A DNA stretch of 64,000 nucleotides, taken from assembly GCF_009930815.1 (NCBI RefSeq), contig NZ_CP022222.1, positions 8,102,501 through 8,166,500 on the forward strand. The letters run 5' to 3'. Below, piece by piece: positions 27,896 to 36,577 of this stretch (position 1 is the stretch's first letter; each line of letters opens with the position of its first letter). The translations under genes and the position numbers were made by a program. This DNA is from Bradyrhizobium sp. CCBAU 051011. GTDB lineage: Bacteria > Pseudomonadota > Alphaproteobacteria > Rhizobiales > Xanthobacteraceae. Under the pieces are notes generated by a model, which worked only from the letters and a program-made list of their open reading frames with translations, ran no database searches and had not been told where the DNA came from.

Positions 27896-29074
27896 CTAAT
27901 CCGCGTGCAACGAACGGATCGCCAAATCCCAATTCTCGCCGTCGAAATCCTCTACTTCTATGCTTTCGATCGTCGTTTTATCTAGGCATCGAACATTTAC
28001 GCTGAATCCTGACGGGTTCGACCGCGGTCGATAAAATGGCTTTACGCCACAAACCCGACAAAACGTATGCCGAGCGATGTGCTTATTGAACTGGTATGTA
28101 GTGAGGACGTTTTCGCCGCATTCAATCCTGAGCTTGTCATCGGCAACGAGCATGTGCACAAATCCTGACATTTGGCAGATCGAGCAATTGCACTTCACTG
28201 CAGAAATCTCTGCTGGCGCTCGTACGTAGAACTTGACAGATCCACAATGACAGCGGCCGCTGTGCTCCACCTCCGCCCCACTATTTCCGTGAGGCGAACA
28301 ACTTCCGACTAGATTGCGGCACCACTCTAAGCTGAGACCATACGCCCGATCGAATTCATCCAAGAAACGGTTATTGCAGTCGGCAGGAACCAGTTCGCTA
28401 ATGAGCCTGGTTGTCATTTCTCCGTGATATTTCTCCGCAGGATCCGCGCCGCCGACATGGGCCTGGAAATACTCAAGATCGTCAGCTCGAGCATCAAACG
28501 TCTTCACTAAAGTAGTCCACAGTGCCTGGATCATCTCCGCAGCATGTAGCTCGAAGGCGACCATGTGGGCGCAGCGGACTATGGCATCTCGCGACGACAA
28601 GCCATGACATAGCGCACGAAGGTACCGGCTCGTTCTGGTGCTGTAGTTAGGCTGTATTGCGCGGCCAAGTAGGCGCGACGCATCTCTTCTAAAGAGCTTT
28701 GAGTGGAAGTTTTCTGTCTCCAGAATACTGGGTAGGGCAGCGTTGCCGCCCTGGAGAACCCGACTGTGTCCTCCCGTTTCATCCCAACAGATAAAGTTTG
28801 CGACCACACTGGTCAGCTCAACGTCCTTCGGGAGCCCTCGATTGCGGTGCATTGCCTCGAATACGAGATCCTTTTGCGATCCCGCCTGCAGATATGGGAA
28901 CGCCTGTGACATCGCGAAGTATTCAGGTAGTAGACTGGCAGCCTGATCTTTGGAGATTTCCGCAGCAAACGGATGGGCGCCATGCAGATCCCGGGCTCTG
29001 CGCGCCAAGTGCTCGCCGACCGGTATCTCTGAAGGTTGATCCAGGTTAGAAGAAGAAGGTTGGGATAGCGTCAT
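27896..29074 (-). CDS. Heme-oxygenase-like (HDO) / GFA zinc domain fusion
   Basis: 392 aa. Residues about 40-255 form an all-helical heme-oxygenase-like domain: ICWDETGGHSR (E99, H103), VAFELHAAEM (E175) and YFQAHVGGADPAEKYHGEM (H206, D211, H217) are candidate iron ligands of HDO-type diiron oxidases. Residues about 270-385 are a GFA/CENP-V zinc domain with GRCHCGSVKF, CNCSICQMSG and FCRVCGVKPFY. GFA domains bind thiols such as glutathione in some members. I do not know this fusion in a characterised enzyme. The ATG at 29074 is the first start after an in-frame stop at 29135-29137. An (AG)17 tract lies 16 nt upstream. Confidence 0.7.
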   Translation of the reverse strand: MTLSQPSSSNLDQPSEIPVGEHLARRARDLHGAHPFAAEISKDQAASLLPEYFAMSQAFPYLQAGSQKDLVFEAMHRNRGLPKDVELTSVVANFICWDETGGHSRVLQGGNAALPSILETENFHSKLFRRDASRLLGRAIQPNYSTRTSRYLRALCHGLSSRDAIVRCAHMVAFELHAAEMIQALWTTLVKTFDARADDLEYFQAHVGGADPAEKYHGEMTTRLISELVPADCNNRFLDEFDRAYGLSLEWCRNLVGSCSPHGNSGAEVEHSGRCHCGSVKFYVRAPAEISAVKCNCSICQMSGFVHMLVADDKLRIECGENVLTTYQFNKHIARHTFCRVCGVKPFYRPRSNPSGFSVNVRCLDKTTIESIEVEDFDGENWDLAIRSLHAD

Positions 29075-29086
29075 TCGAGTTCGGGC

Positions 29087-29507
<421 letters not shown>

Positions 29508-29650
29508 TTAGGCTTCGTAACGGCACTGATGGGGCCTCGTGGGGTCGCCCTTGATGTAGCTGTTTGCGACGCATAACGGGATATAGAACAGCTTGTCATT
29601 TAGTGCACCGAATGCTCGAAGTACATTTCCGGCGTCTCGCTCGAACTTGA
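29508..29650 (-). pseudogene. Unrecognised gene fragment downstream of fixC
   Basis: The minus-strand frame reads LKFERDAGNVLRAFGALNDK, then LFYIPLCVANSYIKGDPTRP and a stop. It looks like real protein sequence, but there is no start codon of its own outside fixC. It is not FixX, which would show ferredoxin-type CxxC motifs. Probably the 3' end of a deleted gene. Confidence 0.3.
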
Positions 29651-29658
29651 GTGCTGAT

Positions 29659-30960
29659 TCAGCGCCAGGCGCGCGGCAAGCGGAAGCCATCGCCGAAGAG
29701 TCCGGTCCACGACCACATATCACAAAAGGATTTTGAATCCGGCTTGCCCTCCGCCGCCTTGGGCCCGACGCCGATGCGTGCGAAGTTCACGATGGCCTTC
29801 GAGACGAGCTGCGGATAGCTGAGGAGAAAGTTCTCCGGCTGGGTATGGATCAGCGCGGGCATATACTTGTAGTTTTTCAGATCCTCATACGCTTCATTCA
29901 GCATCTTCTTGTACAGTAAAAGAGTACTCGACGTGCTGCGAGCACCGCGCGACTTCACACGGAAGATCGCTTCCGCGGCAATTCTTCCAGAAATAACCGC
30001 AAGGTTCAGACGTCCACAATCGCTGGTATTGTTGAGTTCGGCGGCATCCCCAACCACCACCCAGCCCTTGCCGTAGAGCTGGGGTATGGTGTTGTAGCCG
30101 CGTTTCGGAATGAGGTGCGCGGAATATTCCTTGAGCTCTGAGCCGTTAATTAGCGGCAGAATCGACGGATGACGTTTGAAGCGTTCGAGTAGCCCGTAAG
30201 GCGTTTCGCCCGTTCGCTGGAGGTCGGAGACGAGGCAGCCGATGCCGAGCGAGATGCACTCCCTATTCGCATAGATAAACCCCATGCCCGTCATGCCGCG
30301 CGAGATGGTGCCGGCGGCCTCGATGATGACCCCTTCGTCGCGCTTGAGATTGAATCGAGATTCGATGATCTCGCGCGGCAAGAGGTGCATTTCCTTGAGC
30401 TGCAGCGCAATCTGGTCGGGCGTCAACCGCTCGCGCAAGCCCGCGCGCGTCCCGAGCCAGCCATTGGCGCCCTCGGCGAGCACCACTACATCGGCGTGGA
30501 TTATGCCATCCTGGCGGTCGGTACGCACACCAATGACGCGGCCGCGACAATTCTGCACCAACTCCGTGACTGTAGTCTGGTACAAGACCGTGGCACCGGC
30601 CTCCCTCACCTTCCGGGAGAACCATTTATCGAATAGGGCGCGGATGACGATATACTGGTTCGGTCGCTTGTCATTGCAGTCGTTGAAGCGGTAGCGCAGC
30701 CCGACATGGGAGCGGCTATCCAATAACCAAAAGCGCTGCTCGACAAGGCGGCGCTCGAGCGGCGCGCCCTCGCGGAAATCGGGGGCCAGCTGTTCCATGA
30801 TGTCCCCATCGAGAATGGCAGCCCGCACGTTCTTTGATCCGGAATATTCGCCGCGCTCCAGCTGCAGGACCTTCATGCCACGCTTGGCCATGGTCAGCGC
30901 CGCCGCGTTGCCGGCCATTCCGGCGCCAACCACGATGGCATCGAACCTCTCTTCGATCAT
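29659..30960 (-). CDS. fixC: Electron-transfer flavoprotein-ubiquinone oxidoreductase FixC
   Basis: 433 aa, full length. FixC is the membrane-associated FAD subunit of the FixABCX complex that bifurcates electrons to ferredoxin or flavodoxin for nitrogenase. The N-terminal FAD site is [20 protein letters not shown], with [20 protein letters not shown] as the second FAD motif. The FixC/ETF-QO fold continues to a normal C-terminus. Upstream fixB is deleted to a short relic and no fixX follows, so this FixC lacks its partners here unless they are encoded elsewhere. It would be transcribed from the sigma-54 promoter ahead of fixA. Confidence 0.9.
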   Translation of the reverse strand: MIEERFDAIVVGAGMAGNAAALTMAKRGMKVLQLERGEYSGSKNVRAAILDGDIMEQLAPDFREGAPLERRLVEQRFWLLDSRSHVGLRYRFNDCNDKRPNQYIVIRALFDKWFSRKVREAGATVLYQTTVTELVQNCRGRVIGVRTDRQDGIIHADVVVLAEGANGWLGTRAGLRERLTPDQIALQLKEMHLLPREIIESRFNLKRDEGVIIEAAGTISRGMTGMGFIYANRECISLGIGCLVSDLQRTGETPYGLLERFKRHPSILPLINGSELKEYSAHLIPKRGYNTIPQLYGKGWVVVGDAAELNNTSDCGRLNLAVISGRIAAEAIFRVKSRGARSTSSTLLLYKKMLNEAYEDLKNYKYMPALIHTQPENFLLSYPQLVSKAIVNFARIGVGPKAAEGKPDSKSFCDMWSWTGLFGDGFRLPRAWR

Positions 30961-30975
30961 TGGCCTCTCCCCTGT

Positions 30976-31425
30976 TCAGTGGCGCATGTTCTCAAAACGT
31001 ACGCTCGCTTTCGACGCGGTCGCGTGAGCGCGGCGAACATCGACGGCGGCACAAGATGGTGACTCCCAACAGCAGGATCTCCGCCTGATGGCTGTTGACG
31101 AGATCGGTCGGCGCCATGCTGTAGGACTCGTCGCGGTAATCTGCGAACACGTTGACGGCTGGGACAAGCTCGGCGGGCGTAGGAGTAAGAATTCGACCGC
31201 GGCGCTGCGTGTCGCCTCGGCCACGGGACCGACAACCGACGCGAGATCAATCTTCCGCTTCTCGGCGACCTTGCGGCCCGTGCCAGGAGATTGGATGCAC
31301 CTGCCCGCACCCCTGTTCGAAACGACCCAGACATGCTTGTCCGCCTTATGCCCCGGCAGCGCCTTCTTGGCAGCGCGCCCTTTGCGCAAGAAACGCGGGA
31401 GCACTTATCAGATAGCTCATCGCCA
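30976..31425 (-). pseudogene. fixB: fixB, large internal deletion and frameshifts
   Basis: Between fixA and fixC the minus strand encodes only the FixB N-terminus: ALPGHKADKHVWVV, GRKVAEKRKIDLASVV and EATRSAAVE in one frame, then YAYADELVPAVNVFADYRDE, SYSMAPTDLVNSHQAEILLL in another. After about 105-110 residues the similarity stops, and fixC begins soon after. Roughly 260 codons, including the FAD-binding C-terminal domain of this electron-transfer flavoprotein alpha subunit, are missing. It cannot form the FixAB heterodimer. Confidence 0.85.
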
Positions 31426-31437
31426 AGCCCCTTCGGA

Positions 31438-32280
31438 TCAGGCATCGCGAGCTAGCGCCGCAAGGTCGGCCTCTAGCTTGGGCTGGTGCTTGAAGATGGC
31501 GTCGATCAATGCTTGCGCCGGCTGCTCGGCGGCCTCTACCAGCATCGCCTTCTCAGCGCGCGCGGACGGCGCGAAGACACGCTTGACGACGGTTGGCGAG
31601 CCCTTGAGACCGCATTTGGAGATGTCCTCGACACCAGCTTCCTGGGCGCTCCATTTCACAATCGGCGCCCGGGCGGCACGCAATGCATCGTCCATGGCAC
31701 CGCGGCGAATCTGGTTGGTTGCCTCGAGCATGGTGATGAGACACGGTAGCCTGGTGCGGAGCACCTGGACGCCACCTTCGGAGCGCCGTTCTGTTTCTAT
31801 TGTGCGCGCAGCGAGATCCAGCGCCCTGATCTTTGCGACGTAGGTAAGCTGCAGCACACCGAGCCGCTTCGCGACGCCGGGCCCAACCTGCGCGGTGTCG
31901 CCGTCGATGGTCTGCTTACCGGTGAAGATAAGGTCCGGCGGGCCGTATTCCTTGCCGATTTTGCGGATCGCGGTCGCGAGCGCGTAAGTCGTTGCCAGCG
32001 TATCGGCGCCCGCAAAGCAGCGGTCGGTGAGCAGTACGGCGCGATCGGCGCCAAAGGTCAGCGCTTTGCGTAATGAGTCCTCCGCTGATGGCGGCCCCAT
32101 TGTAAGGACAGTGATCTCGCCACCGAACTTATCGCGCAGCTCCAACGCGGCCTCGAGCGCGAAGAGGTCGTATGGATTAATGATGGTGGGCACGCCCTGA
32201 CGCATGATCGTGTTGGTCACGGGGTGCACGCGGATCTGCGCGGAGTCGGGAACCTGCTTGATGCAGACGACGTTGTGCAT
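31438..32280 (-). CDS. fixA: Electron-transfer flavoprotein beta subunit FixA
   Basis: 280 aa from the ATG at 32280 (MHNVVCIKQVPDSAQIRV), with CTGGAG 5-10 nt upstream. It is the beta subunit that pairs with FixB in the FixABCX electron-bifurcating complex. Visible family features: NPYDLFALEAALELRDKFGG, DLIFTGKQTIDGDTAQVGPG and LPCLITMLEATNQIRR. Length is normal and the frame is intact. A sigma-54 promoter sits 40 nt upstream, so NifA control is expected. The next gene, fixB, is a relic, so this FixA has no partner in the window. Confidence 0.92.
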   Translation of the reverse strand: MHNVVCIKQVPDSAQIRVHPVTNTIMRQGVPTIINPYDLFALEAALELRDKFGGEITVLTMGPPSAEDSLRKALTFGADRAVLLTDRCFAGADTLATTYALATAIRKIGKEYGPPDLIFTGKQTIDGDTAQVGPGVAKRLGVLQLTYVAKIRALDLAARTIETERRSEGGVQVLRTRLPCLITMLEATNQIRRGAMDDALRAARAPIVKWSAQEAGVEDISKCGLKGSPTVVKRVFAPSARAEKAMLVEAAEQPAQALIDAIFKHQPKLEADLAALARDA

Positions 32281-32319
32281 GTGCTTCTCCAGACGTTGCG
32301 ACGGCTGGCGAACAGAACA

Positions 32320-32334
32320 GCAAGTGTCGTACCA
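32320..32334 (-). promoter_or_regulatory. Sigma-54 (-24/-12) promoter of fixA
   Basis: On the minus strand TGGTACG-N4-TTGC runs from 32334 to 32320, with GG and GC exactly 10 nt apart. Transcription would begin near 32308, leaving a leader of about 28 nt before the fixA ATG. NifA is the likely activator. I did not find a perfect TGT-N10-ACA upstream site in the next 150 bp. Confidence 0.75.
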
Positions 32335-33034
32335 TTGCGTGAATTTCAATATCGGGCAGAAATACAACGGCTTTTGGGAAGCAATGTCACTGTCGCCTGA
32401 CGTTCGCCGACGCAATTGCGACATTCGTCGTGACTACGACAGCCCGGCTCTCGCGGCGTGATTAGTTCTTGATCTCTCAATGAGAGCGGCCCCAGAGACA
32501 GGATGCGCTTTGCCGGAGTTGATCCACACGCGATTTTGGGTCTCGTAGCGGCCGCTGCGCTCACGAGAGGGCGTAAGCCCTGAGCCGAGTTGCACTGGAC
32601 GATGCTTCGCGTCGAGAGGAGCAAGGCGCCGCAATACGCTTGCGGCGTCTGCGACCGCAAGGCACACGGCGGTTTCTTTTGCGCAGGCCCCGCATCGCGC
32701 AGCGGTCGCCGCATACGATGCCGCGCGAATCGAACGAGGTCGAACAGCCCCCGATGGTCTCACTGACGGTATCAGGCCGTGAGCTAATGGCCGATGGCGA
32801 CATGGCCAACGGATTCTTGCTGACAGCTTCGCGTTCGCACGAGCGTAGAAGGCAAGGGACCGCCTGTGCCGGGCGGTTTATCCGATGATGCCAGAACCGG
32901 CGCTGACGGGGGGGCCGCATCCTATCGCGGCTCCAGGACCGCCCCAAACCATCACGCCTCTATTTTGTTTCGCCAACTATTCGCCATAAGCGGCTATAAT
33001 CACGGCCCCGACACACCCAAAGTCCGACACTGCT
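32335..33034. other. Intergenic between fixA and nifA
   Basis: About 700 nt holding the region upstream of the fixA promoter and the end of the nifA transcript. No supported gene; the short minus-strand frames are not recognised. Confidence 0.4.
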
Positions 33035-34858
33035 TTAGAAGCGCTTGATCTCGACGCCATATTTCCTCAGGGCATAGCCAATTTGGCGCGGCGTAAGTCC
33101 GAGCAGGCGCGCCGCCTTTGCCTGTACCCAGCCGGATCTTTCCATGGCCGCGATGACACGCTCGCGATCTGCCATCTTCGCACCACCTACGAGAGCTGCG
33201 CCGACCGGTGCCAGCGGGGCGAGCTCGCTGCCGAAAGGCGGGATCGATGTAGCAGCCTCGGCCGGCGGCGCGGCGGGCTTAGCAGTCACTGGCCGGATCG
33301 GCCCCGACTGCAGCGCCGTCTCTTCCGATCCGCTCTTCCACAGCATCGCGGAAAGGCACTGGCCGTGGCAGCAGGCAAAGTCGTCTCTCACGATCGATGG
33401 TCCTGGTGTCAGAGTGGCGGTACGCTGCACGCAATTCTCAAGCTCGCGGACGTTTCCGGGAAAACCGCAGTTCGTCAGTACTTCAACCGCGCTTGCATCG
33501 AAGGTAAGCGTGCGGCCGTTCTCTCTGTTGAAATTCCTGAGAAACTCGGTCGCGAGGAGCGGAATATCACCGCGCCTTTCGCGCAACGGCGGCAGCAGCA
33601 AGGGGACCACGCTGATGCGATAATAGAGGTCGGCGCGGAACTCGTTCCTTGCCACCGCCTCTTCCAGGTTCTTATTCGTGGCGGCAATCACGCGAACATC
33701 GACCTTAATGGTCTGGTTGCCACCGACGCGCTCGAATTCCTGCTCCTGCAGTACGCGCAACAGCTTTGCCTGGAATGAGGCCGAGATCTCGCCGATCTCG
33801 TCCAAAAATAGCGTTCCCTTGTCGGCGAGCTCAAAGCGGCCTTTGCGCGCAGTGAACGCGCTGGTAAAGGCCCCCTTCTCATGACCGAACAATTCGGATT
33901 CCAGTACCGTCTCAGGCAGCGCCGCGCAATTGAGTTTTATGAAGGGCCGCTTGGCGCGTGCCGACCGCTCGTGAATGGCCTTAGCGACCAGCTCCTTTCC
34001 GGTACCGGACTCGCCGCGCAACAGCACCGTGCTGTTTGATTTGGCTACGACGGCGATCTTCTCGAGCAGCCTGCGCAGCGCCGGGCTGTCGCCAATAATC
34101 CCCTCGACATGGACCTTCTTGCGCTCCCGCGCAGGCTGTTTGAGCTCGGTCAATTCCTTTTGCAGCCGGTCCTTCTCCGCCATCAGTCGCTCGCGGTCAC
34201 ACGCGAACAGCCGATGCAGCTTCACTGTCTGCCCCGCTAGGTTGGCGATCATTGTGAGCAGCCGGACGTCGTAATCGAGCCGGTCGCTCGACGCGTTGTC
34301 TAGGATGCGATCGATCGTCAGCGTGCCCACGACATTCGCATCGATGCGAATGGGAACGCCGATGAACGAAACTGGCGTATCGTCGGAGGCCCCGAGCACC
34401 TCCTTGTCCGCAGCACTAAAGCTCGGATGCACTGCTACGTTTTCGGCCACGAGCGACTTGTCGGACGTCACGATCTCGTCGATTACCTTCTGCGGCAGGC
34501 GCATCCGGAAGTGCTCGTCGCTCCCTTCGCTCCAGCCGGCGCCCACGGTAATGTCCGGCACGCCATCATCGTGGAACAGAGAGACGATGCCGTGCCGCAT
34601 CTGCACAAACGATTGCAGAAGATCGACGACGTTGGCCAGCGTGACTTCTAGCCGGCAGGGTGCGGTGAGCACTTTCGATATTTCGAAGATCCCGATAATC
34701 GCGCTCTCGTACAACGGCACATTAGGGAGCGCGTCGTCCGTCTCGGAGTTTGAGTTAGGCCTTTCGCGCACGGAAGGGATATGCAGCATGACGACGTCTC
34801 CGTTGTTATGACCATCCTCCCTGTCATCCTGTTCGGATTTTCGAATATTGTGTTGCAT
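33035..34858 (-). CDS. nifA: Nitrogen-fixation transcriptional activator NifA
   Basis: 607 aa, length as in Bradyrhizobium NifA. Domains: an N-terminal GAF-like domain (about residues 50-210), a sigma-54 AAA+ domain with Walker [14 protein letters not shown] and Walker B-type [10 protein letters not shown], an interdomain linker with ACCHGQC (CxxxxC pattern tied to oxygen and metal sensing in rhizobial NifA), and a C-terminal Fis-type HTH ([20 protein letters not shown]). The sigma-54 contact loop reads GAFTSA instead of the usual GAFTGA. It activates nif and fix promoters at low oxygen. It follows fixR on the same strand and is probably co-transcribed from the fixR promoter. Confidence 0.96.
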   Translation of the reverse strand: MQHNIRKSEQDDREDGHNNGDVVMLHIPSVRERPNSNSETDDALPNVPLYESAIIGIFEISKVLTAPCRLEVTLANVVDLLQSFVQMRHGIVSLFHDDGVPDITVGAGWSEGSDEHFRMRLPQKVIDEIVTSDKSLVAENVAVHPSFSAADKEVLGASDDTPVSFIGVPIRIDANVVGTLTIDRILDNASSDRLDYDVRLLTMIANLAGQTVKLHRLFACDRERLMAEKDRLQKELTELKQPARERKKVHVEGIIGDSPALRRLLEKIAVVAKSNSTVLLRGESGTGKELVAKAIHERSARAKRPFIKLNCAALPETVLESELFGHEKGAFTSAFTARKGRFELADKGTLFLDEIGEISASFQAKLLRVLQEQEFERVGGNQTIKVDVRVIAATNKNLEEAVARNEFRADLYYRISVVPLLLPPLRERRGDIPLLATEFLRNFNRENGRTLTFDASAVEVLTNCGFPGNVRELENCVQRTATLTPGPSIVRDDFACCHGQCLSAMLWKSGSEETALQSGPIRPVTAKPAAPPAEAATSIPPFGSELAPLAPVGAALVGGAKMADRERVIAAMERSGWVQAKAARLLGLTPRQIGYALRKYGVEIKRF

Positions 34859-34915
34859 GTCATCCTCGATCTCGCCCCATTTTAGGATGACGCAAGAGAT
34901 AACTTCTTATTATGG

Positions 34916-34954
34916 CACGATGGTAAAACTGCATCGCGACACGACGGTAAAATT
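34916..34954. repeat. Two 15-nt near-direct repeats between fixR and nifA
   Basis: CACGATGGTAAAACT (34916-34930) and CACGACGGTAAAATT (34940-34954) match at 13 of 15 positions, with starts 24 nt apart, about 60-95 nt upstream of the nifA start. They could be a tandem regulator site or chance. Confidence 0.35.
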
Positions 34955-35077
34955 ACAGTGTGCTTTGACTTGCTTATTCTCTGCTCTTGCGAACTCGTCG
35001 CGCGCGTTCCGTGGGAACACGAATTCCGTTGATGTAGATCAAATCAGCTGCGACTTGTTTCTTGCAGGTACATTCGA

Positions 35078-35914
35078 TCACAGGTGTTGGCCGCCATTAA
35101 TCGGCACCTCGGTGCCCGTGACATAGCTTGCCGCATCCGAGCATAGGAAGAAGATGACCTTCGCGACTTCTTCGGGTGTGCCCACTCGGCGCAGCGGAAT
35201 ATTTGGTACAAGACGCGCTTCCGTGTTCGGCGACAAAATATCGGTCTTGATCTCGCCGGGCGCGATCGCATTCACGCGAATGCCGTGCGGTGCATAGTCG
35301 TGCGCCATTTCGCGCGTGAGACACGCGAGCGCGGCTTTCGATGTCGCGTAGGCGGAGCCGGCAAACGGGTGCACTCGGGACCCTGCGATTGAGGTCACGT
35401 TGACAATCGATCCTGACGCTGCTTTGAGCTCTTCAAACAGGCCTTGCGCGAGCAGAATCGGCGCCACCAGATTGAGGTGGAACACCTTCATCCAGGTTTC
35501 GACTGACGTCGTCAACGCCGTCAGTCGAGTGCCATTCGGCGTCTTCGGTGAAATGCCGGCATTGTTGATCAAGCCGTGCAATGGCGCGCCTGCGAGGCGC
35601 TCCTTGATCTCGGCGATGGCGCGCGGCAGCATGCGATGGTTGCTGAGGTCGACCTGGATATGGTTGTCGGCCCCTGACTTCCACGGGCAGCGTCCGCTAT
35701 CGAATGGTTGGCGCGCGCAAGAAATGATGCGCCAGCCCGCTTCCGAAAACAGCTTTCCGGTGGCGTGACCAATGCCGCGCGACGCGCCGGTTAGCACCAG
35801 CGTCTTCTGTTCTCCCTGCTGGATGCGGACTCTATCGGTGTGAAACGGACAGCCCACGTCGGTCGCCGACGGTGGACTAGCGACCGCTTCGTCGTTTCTC
35901 AGATCGAGACTCAA
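35078..35914 (-). CDS. fixR: FixR, short-chain dehydrogenase/reductase family
   Basis: 278 aa from the TTG at 35914, with GGGAGG about 5 nt upstream. It is an SDR enzyme: NAD(P) loop VLTGASRGIGHATG, NNAG in LINNAGISP, catalytic SIVNVTSIAG and YATSKAAL (YxxxK), and a normal C-terminus (GTEVPINGGQHL). In Bradyrhizobium fixR is the first gene of the fixR-nifA operon; its own enzymatic role is unknown and it is dispensable for fixation in earlier work. The gap to nifA is about 220 nt. Confidence 0.92.
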   Translation of the reverse strand: MSLDLRNDEAVASPPSATDVGCPFHTDRVRIQQGEQKTLVLTGASRGIGHATGKLFSEAGWRIISCARQPFDSGRCPWKSGADNHIQVDLSNHRMLPRAIAEIKERLAGAPLHGLINNAGISPKTPNGTRLTALTTSVETWMKVFHLNLVAPILLAQGLFEELKAASGSIVNVTSIAGSRVHPFAGSAYATSKAALACLTREMAHDYAPHGIRVNAIAPGEIKTDILSPNTEARLVPNIPLRRVGTPEEVAKVIFFLCSDAASYVTGTEVPINGGQHL

Positions 35915-35955
35915 ACGCGCCTCCCAATTCTCTTGCCCTCGCCCGTGAACGCGGT

Positions 35956-35970
35956 GCAGGATTTGGGCCA
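35956..35970 (-). promoter_or_regulatory. Sigma-54 (-24/-12) promoter of fixR-nifA
   Basis: On the minus strand TGGCCCAAATCCTGC runs from 35970 to 35956, with GG-N10-GC spacing. The start would be near 35945, 31 nt before the fixR TTG. This matches the known dual control of fixR-nifA, in which a -24/-12 promoter is NifA-activated and an overlapping promoter is RegR-activated. Confidence 0.7.
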
Positions 35971-36577
35971 GCGCGATGCGAAGGAACGCTCACGCGTTTT
36001 GCGGCCCAATGTCGCGCTCGCAACAGCTTGGCGGGTTCCCCACATCGGGCGCGTTTGCTTTCGGACAATAGCAAACGCAGGTGCACAAGCCGATTTTCGA
36101 GTCTCGCGTAATGTGCGCGGCACGACCAGTTTGACTCCGTCTTGCTCCATGGCCCTTATGCGCGCTGCTTTATCGCAAGTATTGTCAATGCGGTCGGGCC
36201 AGGTCCGTCAGCTAAATTGCTGCGCAGATCAGAACCGCCGGCGATTAGTTCGCTCTCACACCGTTCGATGCGCTGGAATGAGGTATTGCTGTTGAGCAAT
36301 CCGCCACTCCGCTACCGGCCACGTCATTCCAATTCATCATTTCGTGATCGAACTGGTCTCACGATAGGCGGCAGCAAGCTCTCCCTTGCAAGCGTTTCTC
36401 GACGGCCTTCCGTCATCGCAGTCCTTCTTGAGCGTGGCGATGGCTCACGGTCGGCTAGCTCGGCTTGCTGCTGCGGCCGCGGAGCTGCCAGGCAGGCATG
36501 ATCTCTCATCTCGATCGCGCAATCGACCGCGGCGACGGCCGAAACAGCGAGTGACAGTCCTCGCATGAACGGCCGCT
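35971..36577. other. Intergenic between fixR and nopM-like gene
   Basis: Beyond the fixR promoter region no gene is supported. Short plus-strand frames (35840-36295, 36142-36501) have no recognised homologues. Confidence 0.35.
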
